A program made the position numbers and the translations under genes. A DNA stretch of 64,000 nucleotides from Sphingomonas jeddahensis. Lineage in GTDB: Bacteria > Pseudomonadota > Alphaproteobacteria > Sphingomonadales > Sphingomonadaceae. The stretch is taken from positions 62,001 through 126,000 of the forward strand of contig NZ_MPSB01000006.1 of assembly GCF_001981525.1 (NCBI RefSeq). The letters are read 5' to 3'. Below are positions 25,765 to 34,789 of the stretch, one piece after another. A model generated the notes under the pieces. The model saw only the letters and a program-made list of their open reading frames with translations, was not told where the DNA came from and made no database searches. Each line of letters starts with the position of its first letter. The first letter of the stretch is position 1.

Positions 25765-26069
25765 CGTCATCCCGGACTTGATCCGGGATCCATGGTGCCG
25801 CGGGCGCTGAGGCTGGAAGCTCGGGCGGCAGCGTGCGCGGAGGGTTGGATCCCGGCGCAAGGCCAGGATGACGGGGCGTTGGTGGTGAGGGCGCGCCGCG
25901 AGAAAAGAGCACGATCGTCCGGCGTAGCAAGGAGCGATGCTGGTCCGCCGCCTTCACTGCATCGACCTCTTCGTCATTCCCGCGAAGGCGGGAATCCATA
26001 AACGCCAACGCTTGCAATGGAGCCGAGTGCTCTGCGCGTATGGATCCCCGCCTTCGCGGGGATGACGGC
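25765..26069. repeat. Two REP-like palindrome pairs filling a 360-bp gap
   Basis: One pair spans 25765-25873 (CGTCATCCCGGACTTGATCC at its left, a mirrored arm ending in GGATGACGG). A second spans 25972-26069 (TCATTCCCGCGAAGGCGGGA and its mirror). The whole gap 25733-26093 lies between convergent genes and shows no gene. Confidence 0.85.
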
Positions 26070-26093
26070 GTGGGTGGTGCTTACGGATCAAAC

Positions 26094-27290
26094 CTAGGCA
26101 GGGAAGAACAGCGCCATTTGGCGGCGGGCGTTTGCCGCGAGGTCGAACTCTTTCGCCACATGCGCTCTCCCGCGGCGCGCCATCGCCAGCGCGCCTTCCG
26201 GATCGTTCCGCACGCGGAGCAACGCGTCGGCCAGCGCTTGCGGGTCGCCGGGGGGAACCAACAGGCCGGTGTCGCCGTCGCGGATCAGCTCCGGGATTCC
26301 GGAGATGTTGGTCGTGATCGCAGGCCGCTGATAGGCCAGTGCTTCGATCATCACGTTCGGGATGCCTTCCTGCCGACCGTTGGGGCCGATCACGCTCGGC
26401 GCGACGCAGACGCTGGCGGTGCGATAGGCCTCCGCCACTGTCTCGAACGGCTGCATGCCGGCGAAATGGACGCGATCGCCCAAGGGAGCGGCGTGGGCGC
26501 GAAGTGCATCGGCGTCAGGGCCGTGGCCGATCAGGGTGCAGCGCCAATCGCCGAGGCGACCGCCGGCGATCCTGAGTGCTTCAAGCAGATGGCCGACACC
26601 CTTCTTGGGTTCGAGCGCGCCGACGTAGAGGATGTGGAAGGGTGTGGTGGAGGGCAGGTCATCCACCGGCGCGATGCGGCCGACATCGACCGAGGAGTGG
26701 ATGACGTGGATGTCGCGTAACGCCATGCCTGCAACCCGGCCCCGGACGAACGCGGCGCCGAAATCACTGACGGTGCGGACCGCAGCGGCCTCGCCAAGCT
26801 TCTCCGGGAGCAGCGCCTGGGTGCGGAACAGATCGTGCGCGCGGCAGCTGACCGAATATGGCAGGCCGCCGGCGCGATGTCCGAGCCAGGCGGCCGTGGC
26901 GGGGTGGCCAGCAAATTCGGCATGGACGTGGGTAGCGCCCCAGGCACGCGCATCCTCCGCGATGGCGAGCGCCTTGGGCACGAGGGCGAGCGACTTGGCC
27001 GCGATCTTCGGGTGGCGGCGATAGGCCCAGAGCATACGCGCGATCCCGCCGAGCACCGGCGCAGGACTGCGCAGGGCGGCGCGGAGCAGCGCACCGGGCG
27101 TCCAGAAGCCGGGATCGACCGCGCGTTCCTTCAGGGGCGCGGCAAAGCCGTGGAGCGTCTGGCCGTGGCGATAAGGCGCGACATGGTAGAGCCGCACATC
27201 CACGCCGGCCTCAAGAAAGGTGACGAGATCGCGATAGATGAAGGTTTCGGTGGATTTCGGAAATTCGGTAACGATGACGGCGAGCTTCAC
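26094..27290 (-). CDS. Glycosyltransferase family 4, exopolysaccharide
   Basis: This 398-residue GT-B enzyme has an N-terminal acceptor domain (MKLAVIVTEFPKSTETFIYRD, typical of WcaL-like and related transferases). Its C-terminal donor domain has ILYVGALEPKKGVGHLLEAL and the E-x7-E-type stretch EGIPNVMIEALAYQRPAITT. It is the last gene of the nine-gene minus-strand run, and its start overlaps the end of the O-antigen ligase gene by 4 bp. It probably adds a sugar to the lipid-linked repeat unit in the cytoplasm. Confidence 0.88.
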   Translation of the reverse strand: MKLAVIVTEFPKSTETFIYRDLVTFLEAGVDVRLYHVAPYRHGQTLHGFAAPLKERAVDPGFWTPGALLRAALRSPAPVLGGIARMLWAYRRHPKIAAKSLALVPKALAIAEDARAWGATHVHAEFAGHPATAAWLGHRAGGLPYSVSCRAHDLFRTQALLPEKLGEAAAVRTVSDFGAAFVRGRVAGMALRDIHVIHSSVDVGRIAPVDDLPSTTPFHILYVGALEPKKGVGHLLEALRIAGGRLGDWRCTLIGHGPDADALRAHAAPLGDRVHFAGMQPFETVAEAYRTASVCVAPSVIGPNGRQEGIPNVMIEALAYQRPAITTNISGIPELIRDGDTGLLVPPGDPQALADALLRVRNDPEGALAMARRGRAHVAKEFDLAANARRQMALFFPA

Positions 27291-28606
27291 GTCGGCTCCT
27301 CATTGGCACGCAACCGGCCGCACTGGATCGCGATAGCGACGAGCAGCCAGAGATAGCGCAGATTCTTGTGCGGCATGAAAAAACAGGCGACCAGCAGGCC
27401 GACGAGCGCAACGCCGGCCGCCAGCCCGAGCCGGGCCAGCTCGGGCCGTGGTGACTGGCACGCGCGCCATGCTGAGAGCAGGGCATAGCCGAGCGTGCCG
27501 GCGAACAGCAGAAAGCCGACAGCGCCATATTCGGTCAGGGCGTCGAGATAGGTGTTGTGCAACTCGCGCGGGAAGGGTTCGCGTCCGGGCATCCAGCGAT
27601 AGACATCGGTGACGTAATAGAGCGGAAAGTTACCCGGGCCGATGCCCCAGATCGGCGACTGGCTGGCGAGGTCACCGCCGATCCGCAGATAGGTGATCCG
27701 GCGATACAGCGTCTGGTCCTGCGCGAAATCACCGATCGCGGTGAAGCGATCCACCAGCGTCGGCGGGAGGAAGGGGATGGCGCCGATCATCGCCACCGCG
27801 CCGCAAACCACCAGCAGCGGAAAGAAACGCTCGCGTCGGTACGATAGCGCGATGATGCCGGCGCCGGCCATCAGGCCGATCAGTGCGGAACGAGCGGAGG
27901 TGAATACCAGCGCCAGCACGCCGATCGCGACCACGCCGGCGAGGAGCGGGCGCGCGGGTACCTTGCCCAGCGCACGGCGCTTGCCCGCGAACAGCCAGCC
28001 GCCGGCGAGCAGCACCGAAACGAGCAGCATCTGCGCGGCGGTGGTGGGATTCTGGTCCGACCCGCCGGCCGAACGCGCCACGCCTTCAAAGCCCGCCGTT
28101 GTCGCCGCGACGGAGGTGGAGACGATGCGGGTGCCGGTGCGCTGCTCGACCACCACGATCGCGGCCGAAACGGCACCGGCGCCGATCATCGACCAGAGCA
28201 GCCAGCGCATCTTGGCGGGCGTGTCGACAATCACGAAGAGGCACAAGGCGGGTAGGAGCGCGATGGCCAAAGTCTTGAGATAATCGGCGCCTTCGCTGCG
28301 GTGCTCCGACAAGGTCCAGCTGAACACCGCCCAGCAGAACATGGCGGCCATCAGCCGTGCGCCGGTGTGACTGGCGTGGAGGGGCGGTGGAGCAGGGACG
28401 AGGAACAGCAGCATCGTCGTGCCGAGCAGCGCCGCGAGCGTCAGTTCTGTGGTGCCGATCGGCAGATTGCCGGACAGGCGATTTCCGATGGCGTCGAGCT
28501 GCGCCAGCACCGCATAAGCGACGAGCGGTACCATCGCCACCATCCGAGTCGCCGCTGCGGTGGCGGCCGGCGTCAGTGCCGGGCGGTCAGTCGAAAGCGA
28601 CGACAT
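27287..28606 (-). CDS. O-antigen ligase/polymerase family membrane protein
   Basis: This is a 439-residue protein from the ATG at 28606. About ten hydrophobic helices surround a large extracytoplasmic loop with RRITYLRIGGDLASQSPIWGIGPGNFPLYY and ELHNTYLDALTEYGAVGFLLF. That matches the Wzy_C (O-antigen ligase-like) family, whose conserved H-N-x-Y region lies in this loop. In this locus it most likely acts as the Wzy-type polymerase of exopolysaccharide repeat units, though a ligase role is possible. It overlaps the co-polymerase gene by 20 bp. Confidence 0.85.
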   Translation of the reverse strand: MSSLSTDRPALTPAATAAATRMVAMVPLVAYAVLAQLDAIGNRLSGNLPIGTTELTLAALLGTTMLLFLVPAPPPLHASHTGARLMAAMFCWAVFSWTLSEHRSEGADYLKTLAIALLPALCLFVIVDTPAKMRWLLWSMIGAGAVSAAIVVVEQRTGTRIVSTSVAATTAGFEGVARSAGGSDQNPTTAAQMLLVSVLLAGGWLFAGKRRALGKVPARPLLAGVVAIGVLALVFTSARSALIGLMAGAGIIALSYRRERFFPLLVVCGAVAMIGAIPFLPPTLVDRFTAIGDFAQDQTLYRRITYLRIGGDLASQSPIWGIGPGNFPLYYVTDVYRWMPGREPFPRELHNTYLDALTEYGAVGFLLFAGTLGYALLSAWRACQSPRPELARLGLAAGVALVGLLVACFFMPHKNLRYLWLLVAIAIQCGRLRANEEPT

Positions 28607-30638
28607 GCGCCGGGCGCGGCAGGAAGCAATCGAGTTCGTGGCGCCAGTCCGCCGGATCGCCGCTGCGCGTTGCGAGCAGAAGGTGCGCGCTATCGGGCAT
28701 GGCGGCAAGACCGTCGCGCGCCGCGACGGCATCGAGCCGCCCGAGATATACGAAGGGCTTGCCCGGTTTGGTTGCCCGCGCGCCGCCCTGCCGACCATCG
28801 ACCACGGCAAGCTGAATGCCGGCCTTGAGCAGCAGCGAATGGGTCAATTGGGCAAGCTGACGCGCGTCCTGCTCCTGCCCGATGGCAGCGATGTACAGCC
28901 CACGCGCGTCGGCGGCGAGTTGCTCAAACAACCAGGTGCCGAACTGGCGCTTGATCGCGGCGATCTCATTACCGGTGTAGGATTGGCCGTTTCTCGGGCG
29001 GGGCAGCGTGCCGGGGAAGTGGAAGTCGGCGATCGGCTCTGGACGCGGGCAGGGCTTGAGCGCGGTGTTGCCGATGGTGAGGGGGCCGTCGCTTTCTTCG
29101 TCGCTTCGGGCTTGATCCGAGGCCCCGCTACCCTCGCCGGCGTTCGGCGAGAAAGGAGCGAGACCCCGGGTCAAGCCCGGGGTGACGAGTGAAAGAGGGG
29201 TAGGCTGCGGACGCGCTGGCGCCGGCTCTGGGATTTTCTCTTCCGCATCATCCTGGCGGAGATCGGGGGCCAGCTGCGGGCCGTCCGATACTGGACCCCG
29301 GCCTTCGCCGGGGTGGTCCGACATTGTGGATGCGGTGTTAGTGGTTGGTAGCGGTTCGGCGGTGACCGGGCGATCCTGCGCAGTACGCTCGGGCTGCGAT
29401 GCCTCATCCTCGTCCTTCGGCTTCGCCGGGCCGAGCAGAAGCAACGCGCAGGCGGCGAGTGCGCAACCGGCGATGAAGCCGAGCACTGTGTTGAAGAAGA
29501 TCTTGGGGCTCGATCGGGTGAGTGGCGGCTTGGCGCGTTCGATCAGCTGGATGCGCGGGCCGTTCGCGAGGTTCTCGGTCTGGCTGAAGCTGACGCGTTC
29601 AGTGAGGGCGTTCACCTCCTGCTGCAGCAAGGCAGCGCGATCGTCGAGCGTTTTGACGCGATCCTCCACCGTACCGAGGCTGGCGATCTGGCGGTCGATC
29701 TGGCCGATCCGTCCCGTGCGGATGGCAACGCTTTGTTCAAGGCCGGCGGCGCGCGGCGCCTCGACGGCGAGCGTCTGCTCCACCGTATTCTGCGCGCCGG
29801 TGAGCTTGCCGCCCGACTGACGGCGCAGCGCGGCGACCTGGCTCTTCGCCGCATCGAGCGCAGCGCGATCGGTGGTGAGCTGCGCCTGTTCCGTAAGGCG
29901 GGCCTCTAGCAACGCTGTTTTCTGGCGATCGAGATCGACGACGCCGATCGAGGACTTGAGCCCGCGGCTCTGGCGCAACGTGCCGGCGAGTTCGGCACGC
30001 TTGGCGGCGAGGCGCGCCTCCAAAGAGCCGGCGATCTCCTGCCCGGTGCTGCGCGAGGCGCGTTCGGCGCGGGCGATGATCGCATCGGACAGCGCATTGG
30101 CGAACCAGGCGGCGGATTTGGGATCCTCCCACTCGACCGTCAACTGCAGGAGGTAGGTGCCCTCAACCGTCTCGATCGTGGTGGCCTTGATCACCTCCTC
30201 GATGATTTCCTCGCGCAGCGGCACGACCGGCGCTTCGCCATAATTGAGGATCGCGAGGATGCGGCCGGGGGAGAAGCCTGGCGTGCCAGTGTTGGCGGCG
30301 AGCCATTGCGCCGGAGTCTGGCCCTGCGCGGCAGCCGCTTCGGCGATGTAGCGATCGACGATCGGCTCTACGACCGGGCGCGTGTGCGCGAATTCGGCAT
30401 AAGTGCCGAGCAGCACGCTGCCGCCGTCAAACGTGGAACCGCGCACGAAGCGCGTGGCGTAGCCGAGCTCTTCGGAGGTCGGCACGATGTTCAGCCGTGC
30501 CGAGGATTCGAACTTGGGCTTAGTGGCGAGATAAAAGACGCTCACCGCCCAAGCCGTCAGCGTGCACAGCGCGATCAGCGCCAACACCAGCTTCCAGCGC
30601 GACAGGATCACGCGAAGATAGATGAGGCCCAGCACCAT
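28587..30638 (-). CDS. Wzz/Wzc-like polysaccharide co-polymerase with repeat-derived insert
   Basis: This 683-residue protein has a first membrane helix at about 16-36, a periplasmic region with coiled coil (about 190-370), and GNVR-like PPLTRSSPK before the second helix (382-405). The order is that of chain-length determinants and Wzc-type co-polymerases. Residues about 438-512 (VTPGLTRGLAPFSPNAGEG, HPGEGRGPVS) are encoded by REP-like palindromes. The C-terminal 120 residues sit where Wzc kinases have their ATPase but lack a Walker A motif and a tyrosine cluster. It likely controls chain length, without kinase activity of its own. Confidence 0.85.
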   Translation of the reverse strand: MVLGLIYLRVILSRWKLVLALIALCTLTAWAVSVFYLATKPKFESSARLNIVPTSEELGYATRFVRGSTFDGGSVLLGTYAEFAHTRPVVEPIVDRYIAEAAAAQGQTPAQWLAANTGTPGFSPGRILAILNYGEAPVVPLREEIIEEVIKATTIETVEGTYLLQLTVEWEDPKSAAWFANALSDAIIARAERASRSTGQEIAGSLEARLAAKRAELAGTLRQSRGLKSSIGVVDLDRQKTALLEARLTEQAQLTTDRAALDAAKSQVAALRRQSGGKLTGAQNTVEQTLAVEAPRAAGLEQSVAIRTGRIGQIDRQIASLGTVEDRVKTLDDRAALLQQEVNALTERVSFSQTENLANGPRIQLIERAKPPLTRSSPKIFFNTVLGFIAGCALAACALLLLGPAKPKDEDEASQPERTAQDRPVTAEPLPTTNTASTMSDHPGEGRGPVSDGPQLAPDLRQDDAEEKIPEPAPARPQPTPLSLVTPGLTRGLAPFSPNAGEGSGASDQARSDEESDGPLTIGNTALKPCPRPEPIADFHFPGTLPRPRNGQSYTGNEIAAIKRQFGTWLFEQLAADARGLYIAAIGQEQDARQLAQLTHSLLLKAGIQLAVVDGRQGGARATKPGKPFVYLGRLDAVAARDGLAAMPDSAHLLLATRSGDPADWRHELDCFLPRPAHVVAFD
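29105..29325. repeat. REP-like palindromes inside a coding sequence
   Basis: GACCCCGGGTCAAGCCCGGGG in 29162-29183 and GGACCCCGGCCTTCGCCGGGG in 29293-29314 are perfect or near-perfect hairpin units of the intergenic family. Between and beside them are more diverged arms such as those near 29108 and 29246. They lie in frame within the co-polymerase gene. Confidence 0.75.
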
Positions 30639-31384
30639 CAGGGCTGGATCAAGGTGACGGCGGAGCCGACATTGACGCCGTTGAAGCCGATGATCTGCCG
30701 GATCGCACGGGCGCGATCGACATCGCGGGCGATGCCGCGCGGCGGGACCATCAGAATCGAATAGGGCGGGAGGTAGTCGATCGGGGCGGCGCTGCCGTGC
30801 AGTGTCGCCGACAGATCCAGCATACGCGCGACGAGCTTGTCCCCGATCGGCGTCATCAACACGACGCGCTGGAGGTCCGCATCGCGGTTGCCGCCGCCGG
30901 CGCGTGCCAGCCCCTCGAATGGGGTGGTGCCGTCGCGATAGGGGAAATTGCCAGGCTTTATCACCTCGCCGAGGACGAAGATTTCGGGCGGCGGCGGCGG
31001 GCGGTTATATTCAAGGAGCGCAACCGACACGTCGGGGCGGGCGAGCTTGGGGCGGTACAGGGCGGTGAGCTTCGCCTGGAGATCGGCGGCGCTGATGCCC
31101 TTCACCGACAGCGGCGGCAGCAGCGGCGGGCTGATCGCGCCGGACAGCTGCACGCGCTGATCGGTGTTGAGCTGCGGCGTGAAGGGAAAGGACAGGCGAA
31201 CGAGATCACCAGGGTGGAAGTCGCCGTCCTGATCCAGCCGCGCCTCCACCATGCGGGTCGCCGCGCGCGCAAGATCGAGCGAGCCGGTGGTCAGCGGGAT
31301 CTCCGGCGCGGGCGCATAGCGCACCGGCCCGGCGCAGCCGGCAATCGCGATCGCGAGAAGGGAGGTAGACAGGATCTGACGCAT
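30638..31384 (-). CDS. Polysaccharide export lipoprotein (Wza-like)
   Basis: This 248-residue protein starts MRQILSTSLLAIAIAGCAGP with a lipobox cysteine near residue 17. A Poly_export domain follows (GDFHPGDLVRLSFPFTPQLN) with a SLBB-like repeat (IFVLGEVIKPGNFPYRDGTTPFEGLARAGG). It forms the outer-membrane exit channel for exopolysaccharide. Its stop overlaps the start of the co-polymerase gene by 4 bp, the usual Wza-Wzc arrangement. The ATG at 31384 is well placed for the signal peptide. Confidence 0.92.
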   Translation of the reverse strand: MRQILSTSLLAIAIAGCAGPVRYAPAPEIPLTTGSLDLARAATRMVEARLDQDGDFHPGDLVRLSFPFTPQLNTDQRVQLSGAISPPLLPPLSVKGISAADLQAKLTALYRPKLARPDVSVALLEYNRPPPPPEIFVLGEVIKPGNFPYRDGTTPFEGLARAGGGNRDADLQRVVLMTPIGDKLVARMLDLSATLHGSAAPIDYLPPYSILMVPPRGIARDVDRARAIRQIIGFNGVNVGSAVTLIQP

Positions 31385-31437
31385 CGAGACTCTCGTTAGC
31401 CGATCGCGGCTATGCGGGAGGGCGTGTAACTTTACGG

Positions 31438-32496
31438 TTAAGGGGCGTGGCGCGCCAGCAGCGCCTCGAGCTCCGCTATTGACGCGGCGACCGTATAGCG
31501 GGCGGCCGTGTCGCGGGCGGCCGAACGCACGCCGGTGCGGCGGGCGGGGTTGGCGAGCAGGGCGGCGATCGTGTCGGCGAGAGCGGGGGGATCGTTGGGG
31601 GGCGTGAGGAAGCCGTTCCCGTCGTGCTCGATGAACGTTTCGGGGCCACCGGCACGGGTGGCGAGAACGGGCGTGCCGACCGCCATCGCCTCGATCAGGA
31701 CATTGCCGAATCCTTCGCGGCGGGAGGAGGAGACGAGAAGGTCCGCTGCGGTCAAATGGCGCGCGAGTGCATCGGTTTGGCCGGCGAGCGTGACCTCGTT
31801 CGACAGCGTGTGACGCGCAATCTGCTGAGTGAGGTCGGCATGCAGCGGGCCGTCGCCGTGGATGGTGAGGGAGAAGCGCTGGCCGCGTGCCTTGAGCAGT
31901 GCGGCGGCGTCGATCAGCGTGTCGAAGCCTTTTGCAGGAACCAGGCGGCCGGCGGCGATGAGGTGCGTGCCGTCCGGCTTGGCGGCAAGCGGGGGCGGAG
32001 GATCGCGCAACACAGGGTTGCGGATCACCACCACCGGCGCGCCGCGTACCGCCGCGCCAATTGCGGCGGTCGGCACCGCCACCGCAACGGCACGGCGGGT
32101 GAGGAGGCGAGTCGCGGTACGACGGAGGAGGGGCCATTTGGATTCGCGGCGGAAGGCGTCAGGCGGCGTGTGTTCGGAGGTGATCCGCGGCACGCGGGTG
32201 GGCGCGGCGAGCAGCGCCAGGTTCATCGCCGAGGTCGCGGAATAAGCGATGTCGATACGGTGCGCGGCGAGCGCGCGGGCGATGCGCAGCGGGCGTTTCA
32301 GCGCACGGCCGCCGCCGATCGCCGCGACGGGAACGTCTGCGGGTACCTTGTTGAGCAGATCGCCCTCCACTCGGCCGAGCAGCAGGGTGGGCGCCCAACG
32401 GGTTCGGTCGAGCGCTTCGATCCAGTGCAGGATAACCCGCTCCGCCCCGCCGGTGCGGAAGTGGGGAAGGAGAAAGGCGATGCGGCGGGCAGTCAT
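31438..32496 (-). CDS. Glycosyltransferase family 4, exopolysaccharide
   Basis: This 352-residue GT-B protein has LLPHFRTGGAERVI at its N-terminus, GRLVPAKGFDTLIDAAALL at the donor-domain start, and REGFGNVLIEAMAVGTPVLAT, the E-x7-E donor-sugar motif. It overlaps the flippase gene by 4 bp. It probably transfers a sugar onto the growing undecaprenyl-linked repeat unit at the cytoplasmic face. The donor and linkage cannot be told from sequence. Confidence 0.88.
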   Translation of the reverse strand: MTARRIAFLLPHFRTGGAERVILHWIEALDRTRWAPTLLLGRVEGDLLNKVPADVPVAAIGGGRALKRPLRIARALAAHRIDIAYSATSAMNLALLAAPTRVPRITSEHTPPDAFRRESKWPLLRRTATRLLTRRAVAVAVPTAAIGAAVRGAPVVVIRNPVLRDPPPPLAAKPDGTHLIAAGRLVPAKGFDTLIDAAALLKARGQRFSLTIHGDGPLHADLTQQIARHTLSNEVTLAGQTDALARHLTAADLLVSSSRREGFGNVLIEAMAVGTPVLATRAGGPETFIEHDGNGFLTPPNDPPALADTIAALLANPARRTGVRSAARDTAARYTVAASIAELEALLARHAP

Positions 32497-34103
32497 TTGC
32501 GGCGGGATCGGCGCTTGGCCAGGATCTGCATCGCGATGTCACGCAGCGCTGCCATCTCCGGCACCCGAAGCATCACGGCGGCGGCGAAGTGGACGACCAC
32601 GATCAGCGCGCCGAGTGCGCATAGCAACGCCAGTTCGCCGAACAATTTGTGCGGGTTCGGCACCAGCCACAGCAGCGCGAACCCGGCTGCGGCCGCGATA
32701 CCGGCGCAGGCGAAGGTCTGCGCGAGATCAGCGAGCTGCGCGCGCATGTGAAAATGGTGGAAGCGGCGAGCGGCGATGATCTGCGCGACGACGAAGGTGA
32801 GCGCGGTCGCCACGGCGGCGCCATAAGCGATGCCCGGTGCGCCCCAGATCGGCGCGGCGATCGCCAGCACGATCACGCGAACCACCGTGCCGATCACGGC
32901 GATGATGGCGAGATCGCGCAGCGCAGAGGCGTGCGGATCGGCGTAGATCGACGTGGTAATGGCGCTCATCGGCGCGAGGAAGATCGCCGCGGCCGCATAG
33001 CCGGCGGTGCAGGCGGCGGCGGAAGCGATCGCTTGCGGGCCGAAGGCGCCGTGGCCGAACAGGGCGCTGACCATCAGCGGCGCGCCAAGCATCATGCCGA
33101 CCGAGACCGGGGCTTGGGCGAAGACGCCGATTCGCTGAAAGCGCTGGATGCCCGCCGCCGCAGCGACTCGATCGGGCTGTTGAACGGCGCGGATCAGTTC
33201 GGGGGTCAGCACGGTGGCGAGGCTGGACATGACAAGGCCAGGGACCAACGAGACGAGGCGCGAGCCATATTCGAGCGAGGCGACCCCGCCGTCGCCGCCG
33301 GTGGTGGCGAAGGCGAAATCGAGCAGGGCGGTCGCCTGAAAATAGACGTTGATGACGACCGCTGCGGCGAGGCCTCCGCCCTTTGTTTCCGGCACGTCGG
33401 CCGGCGGTTCGGCAGGGGCGTGGCCGGGCGGGGGGCGGACGATCGACCAAGCGCCCGCGAGCAGGATGAAGAAGCCCACCACGCCCGCAATCAGCATCGT
33501 CCAGGCGCCGGCGATTATGCCGAGCGGCGGCACGAACAATGCAAGCACCAACACCAGCAAGGCGCGTTGGACGAGGTTGGTGCCTTCGCTGAGCAGATAG
33601 CGGCGGCGGGCCTGGAGAACGGCGGCGAGCAAGGAGGCGACAAGCGCAAGCGGCAGCAGCGGCAGCATGATTCGCATCATGGTGGCGGTCAGCGCCTGCT
33701 GCTCACCCCGGAAGCCCGGCGCGAACAGCTTCGCCCAGACAGTTGGCACGAGCATGCCGGCGAGCATCACGCCAGCGAAGACGACAAAGAACCAGGCCAT
33801 GCGACGCGGCAGATGCCGAAGCGATGGCGCCTCGCCACGATCGACGGCGGCAAGCACTGGCGGCAGCACGATCTGCCCGACGAGTTTTCGGATCGTGTCG
33901 GCGAAACCGACCGTGGTGCGACGCGCAAGGAAGAATGCGTCGAGCTGGCCCGACGCGCCGAAGCGATTGGCGAGCAGCACGGAGACCAGAAACGACAGGC
34001 CGAAATCGAGGCCACGAATCCCCACCACCACGCCGGCCGAGCGCGCCAGTGCCTTGCCCGACGTGGCCTGCGCCCGTCGTCCTTCTGCCGACGCGTCGGT
34101 CAT
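32493..34103 (-). CDS. MurJ-like lipid flippase, probable exopolysaccharide Wzx
   Basis: This is a 536-residue protein from the ATG at 34103, with 12-14 hydrophobic helices. It has the MviN/MOP N-terminal pattern FLVSVLLANRFGASGQLDAFFLARR and FADTIRKLVGQIVLPPVL. Although the family includes MurJ, location in an exopolysaccharide operon suggests it flips the polysaccharide repeat unit. It overlaps the acetyltransferase and glycosyltransferase genes by 4 bp on each side. Confidence 0.86.
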   Translation of the reverse strand: MTDASAEGRRAQATSGKALARSAGVVVGIRGLDFGLSFLVSVLLANRFGASGQLDAFFLARRTTVGFADTIRKLVGQIVLPPVLAAVDRGEAPSLRHLPRRMAWFFVVFAGVMLAGMLVPTVWAKLFAPGFRGEQQALTATMMRIMLPLLPLALVASLLAAVLQARRRYLLSEGTNLVQRALLVLVLALFVPPLGIIAGAWTMLIAGVVGFFILLAGAWSIVRPPPGHAPAEPPADVPETKGGGLAAAVVINVYFQATALLDFAFATTGGDGGVASLEYGSRLVSLVPGLVMSSLATVLTPELIRAVQQPDRVAAAAGIQRFQRIGVFAQAPVSVGMMLGAPLMVSALFGHGAFGPQAIASAAACTAGYAAAAIFLAPMSAITTSIYADPHASALRDLAIIAVIGTVVRVIVLAIAAPIWGAPGIAYGAAVATALTFVVAQIIAARRFHHFHMRAQLADLAQTFACAGIAAAAGFALLWLVPNPHKLFGELALLCALGALIVVVHFAAAVMLRVPEMAALRDIAMQILAKRRSRRK

Positions 34104-34789
34104 GCCGGGCGGCGGTACGATCGCGAAGGCCGGGGATCGGCGAGACCGAGCGTCCCGGCGTAGGGGGACATGCGCGTCCAGCGGACACGGAAGAGGTGAA
34201 AATGGCGGACGAGCATGCCGGCCTCGCGATAGCCGAAATGCTGATGGATAAGATAGGAGGTACGGTTCCTGCGATCGATCACGCTGAACACGCGGCGGAT
34301 CCCCATATTCTGCAAGAGGCAGAGCGCCCAGCGCACGAACAGCAAGGCCGTGCCGCGCGCGCGCTCCGCGGGATCGAGCAGCCAGCTGTAACCATAGGCC
34401 TCGCCAGGGGCGACCGGATAGAATTCGCGGACGCGTGCGTCGTGATGATCGGTGAGGGCGATCCACGCGCAGCCAGTCGCAATGCCTTGTCGGAGCACGA
34501 ACAGGCCCATCTTGCCCGCGGCCAGCATGGCGGCGAAATCGTTGCGGCGGGGGGCAAGGAAAGGGCACAATGGCGGCAAGGGATCGCCCGTGCCCAACGT
34601 GGTAAAAGTGATGCCGGGCCCCGGCCGCACGGCGCCGAGACGCGCCGCGATGAGATCCAGTTCCATCACCACGCTGCCGCTGCTGCGAAAGAGATGATCG
34701 CCGGCGGCCTTGCGCAGCGTCTCGCCGAGCCCTTCACGCACCAGGCGCCGGCGCAGCCGGCGCAGCCGGCGCAGCTTTCCGTCACCCAT
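34100..34789 (-). CDS. GNAT family acetyltransferase
   Basis: This 229-residue protein from the ATG at 34789 overlaps the preceding acyltransferase stop by 8 bp. It begins with an arginine/leucine stretch encoded by a 9-bp tandem repeat (34748-34774). The GNAT core is seen in FYPVAPGEAYGYSWLLDPAERARGTALLFVRWAL and RVFSVIDRRNRTSYLIHQHFGYRE, the acetyl-CoA and acceptor regions. The hosting operon suggests acetylation of a sugar or of the exopolysaccharide chain. Confidence 0.78.
   Translation of the reverse strand: MGDGKLRRLRRLRRRLVREGLGETLRKAAGDHLFRSSGSVVMELDLIAARLGAVRPGPGITFTTLGTGDPLPPLCPFLAPRRNDFAAMLAAGKMGLFVLRQGIATGCAWIALTDHHDARVREFYPVAPGEAYGYSWLLDPAERARGTALLFVRWALCLLQNMGIRRVFSVIDRRNRTSYLIHQHFGYREAGMLVRHFHLFRVRWTRMSPYAGTLGLADPRPSRSYRRPA
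34748..34774. repeat. 9-bp tandem repeat, three perfect copies
   Basis: The unit CCGGCGCAG occurs three times without a break near the 5' end of the GNAT gene, encoding repeated Leu-Arg-Arg. Such in-frame repeats can change length by slippage. Confidence 0.85.

Noticed and set aside
25765..26069. CRISPR array
   Set aside because: The repeats are inverted palindrome pairs with irregular spacing, not regular direct repeats with unique spacers.
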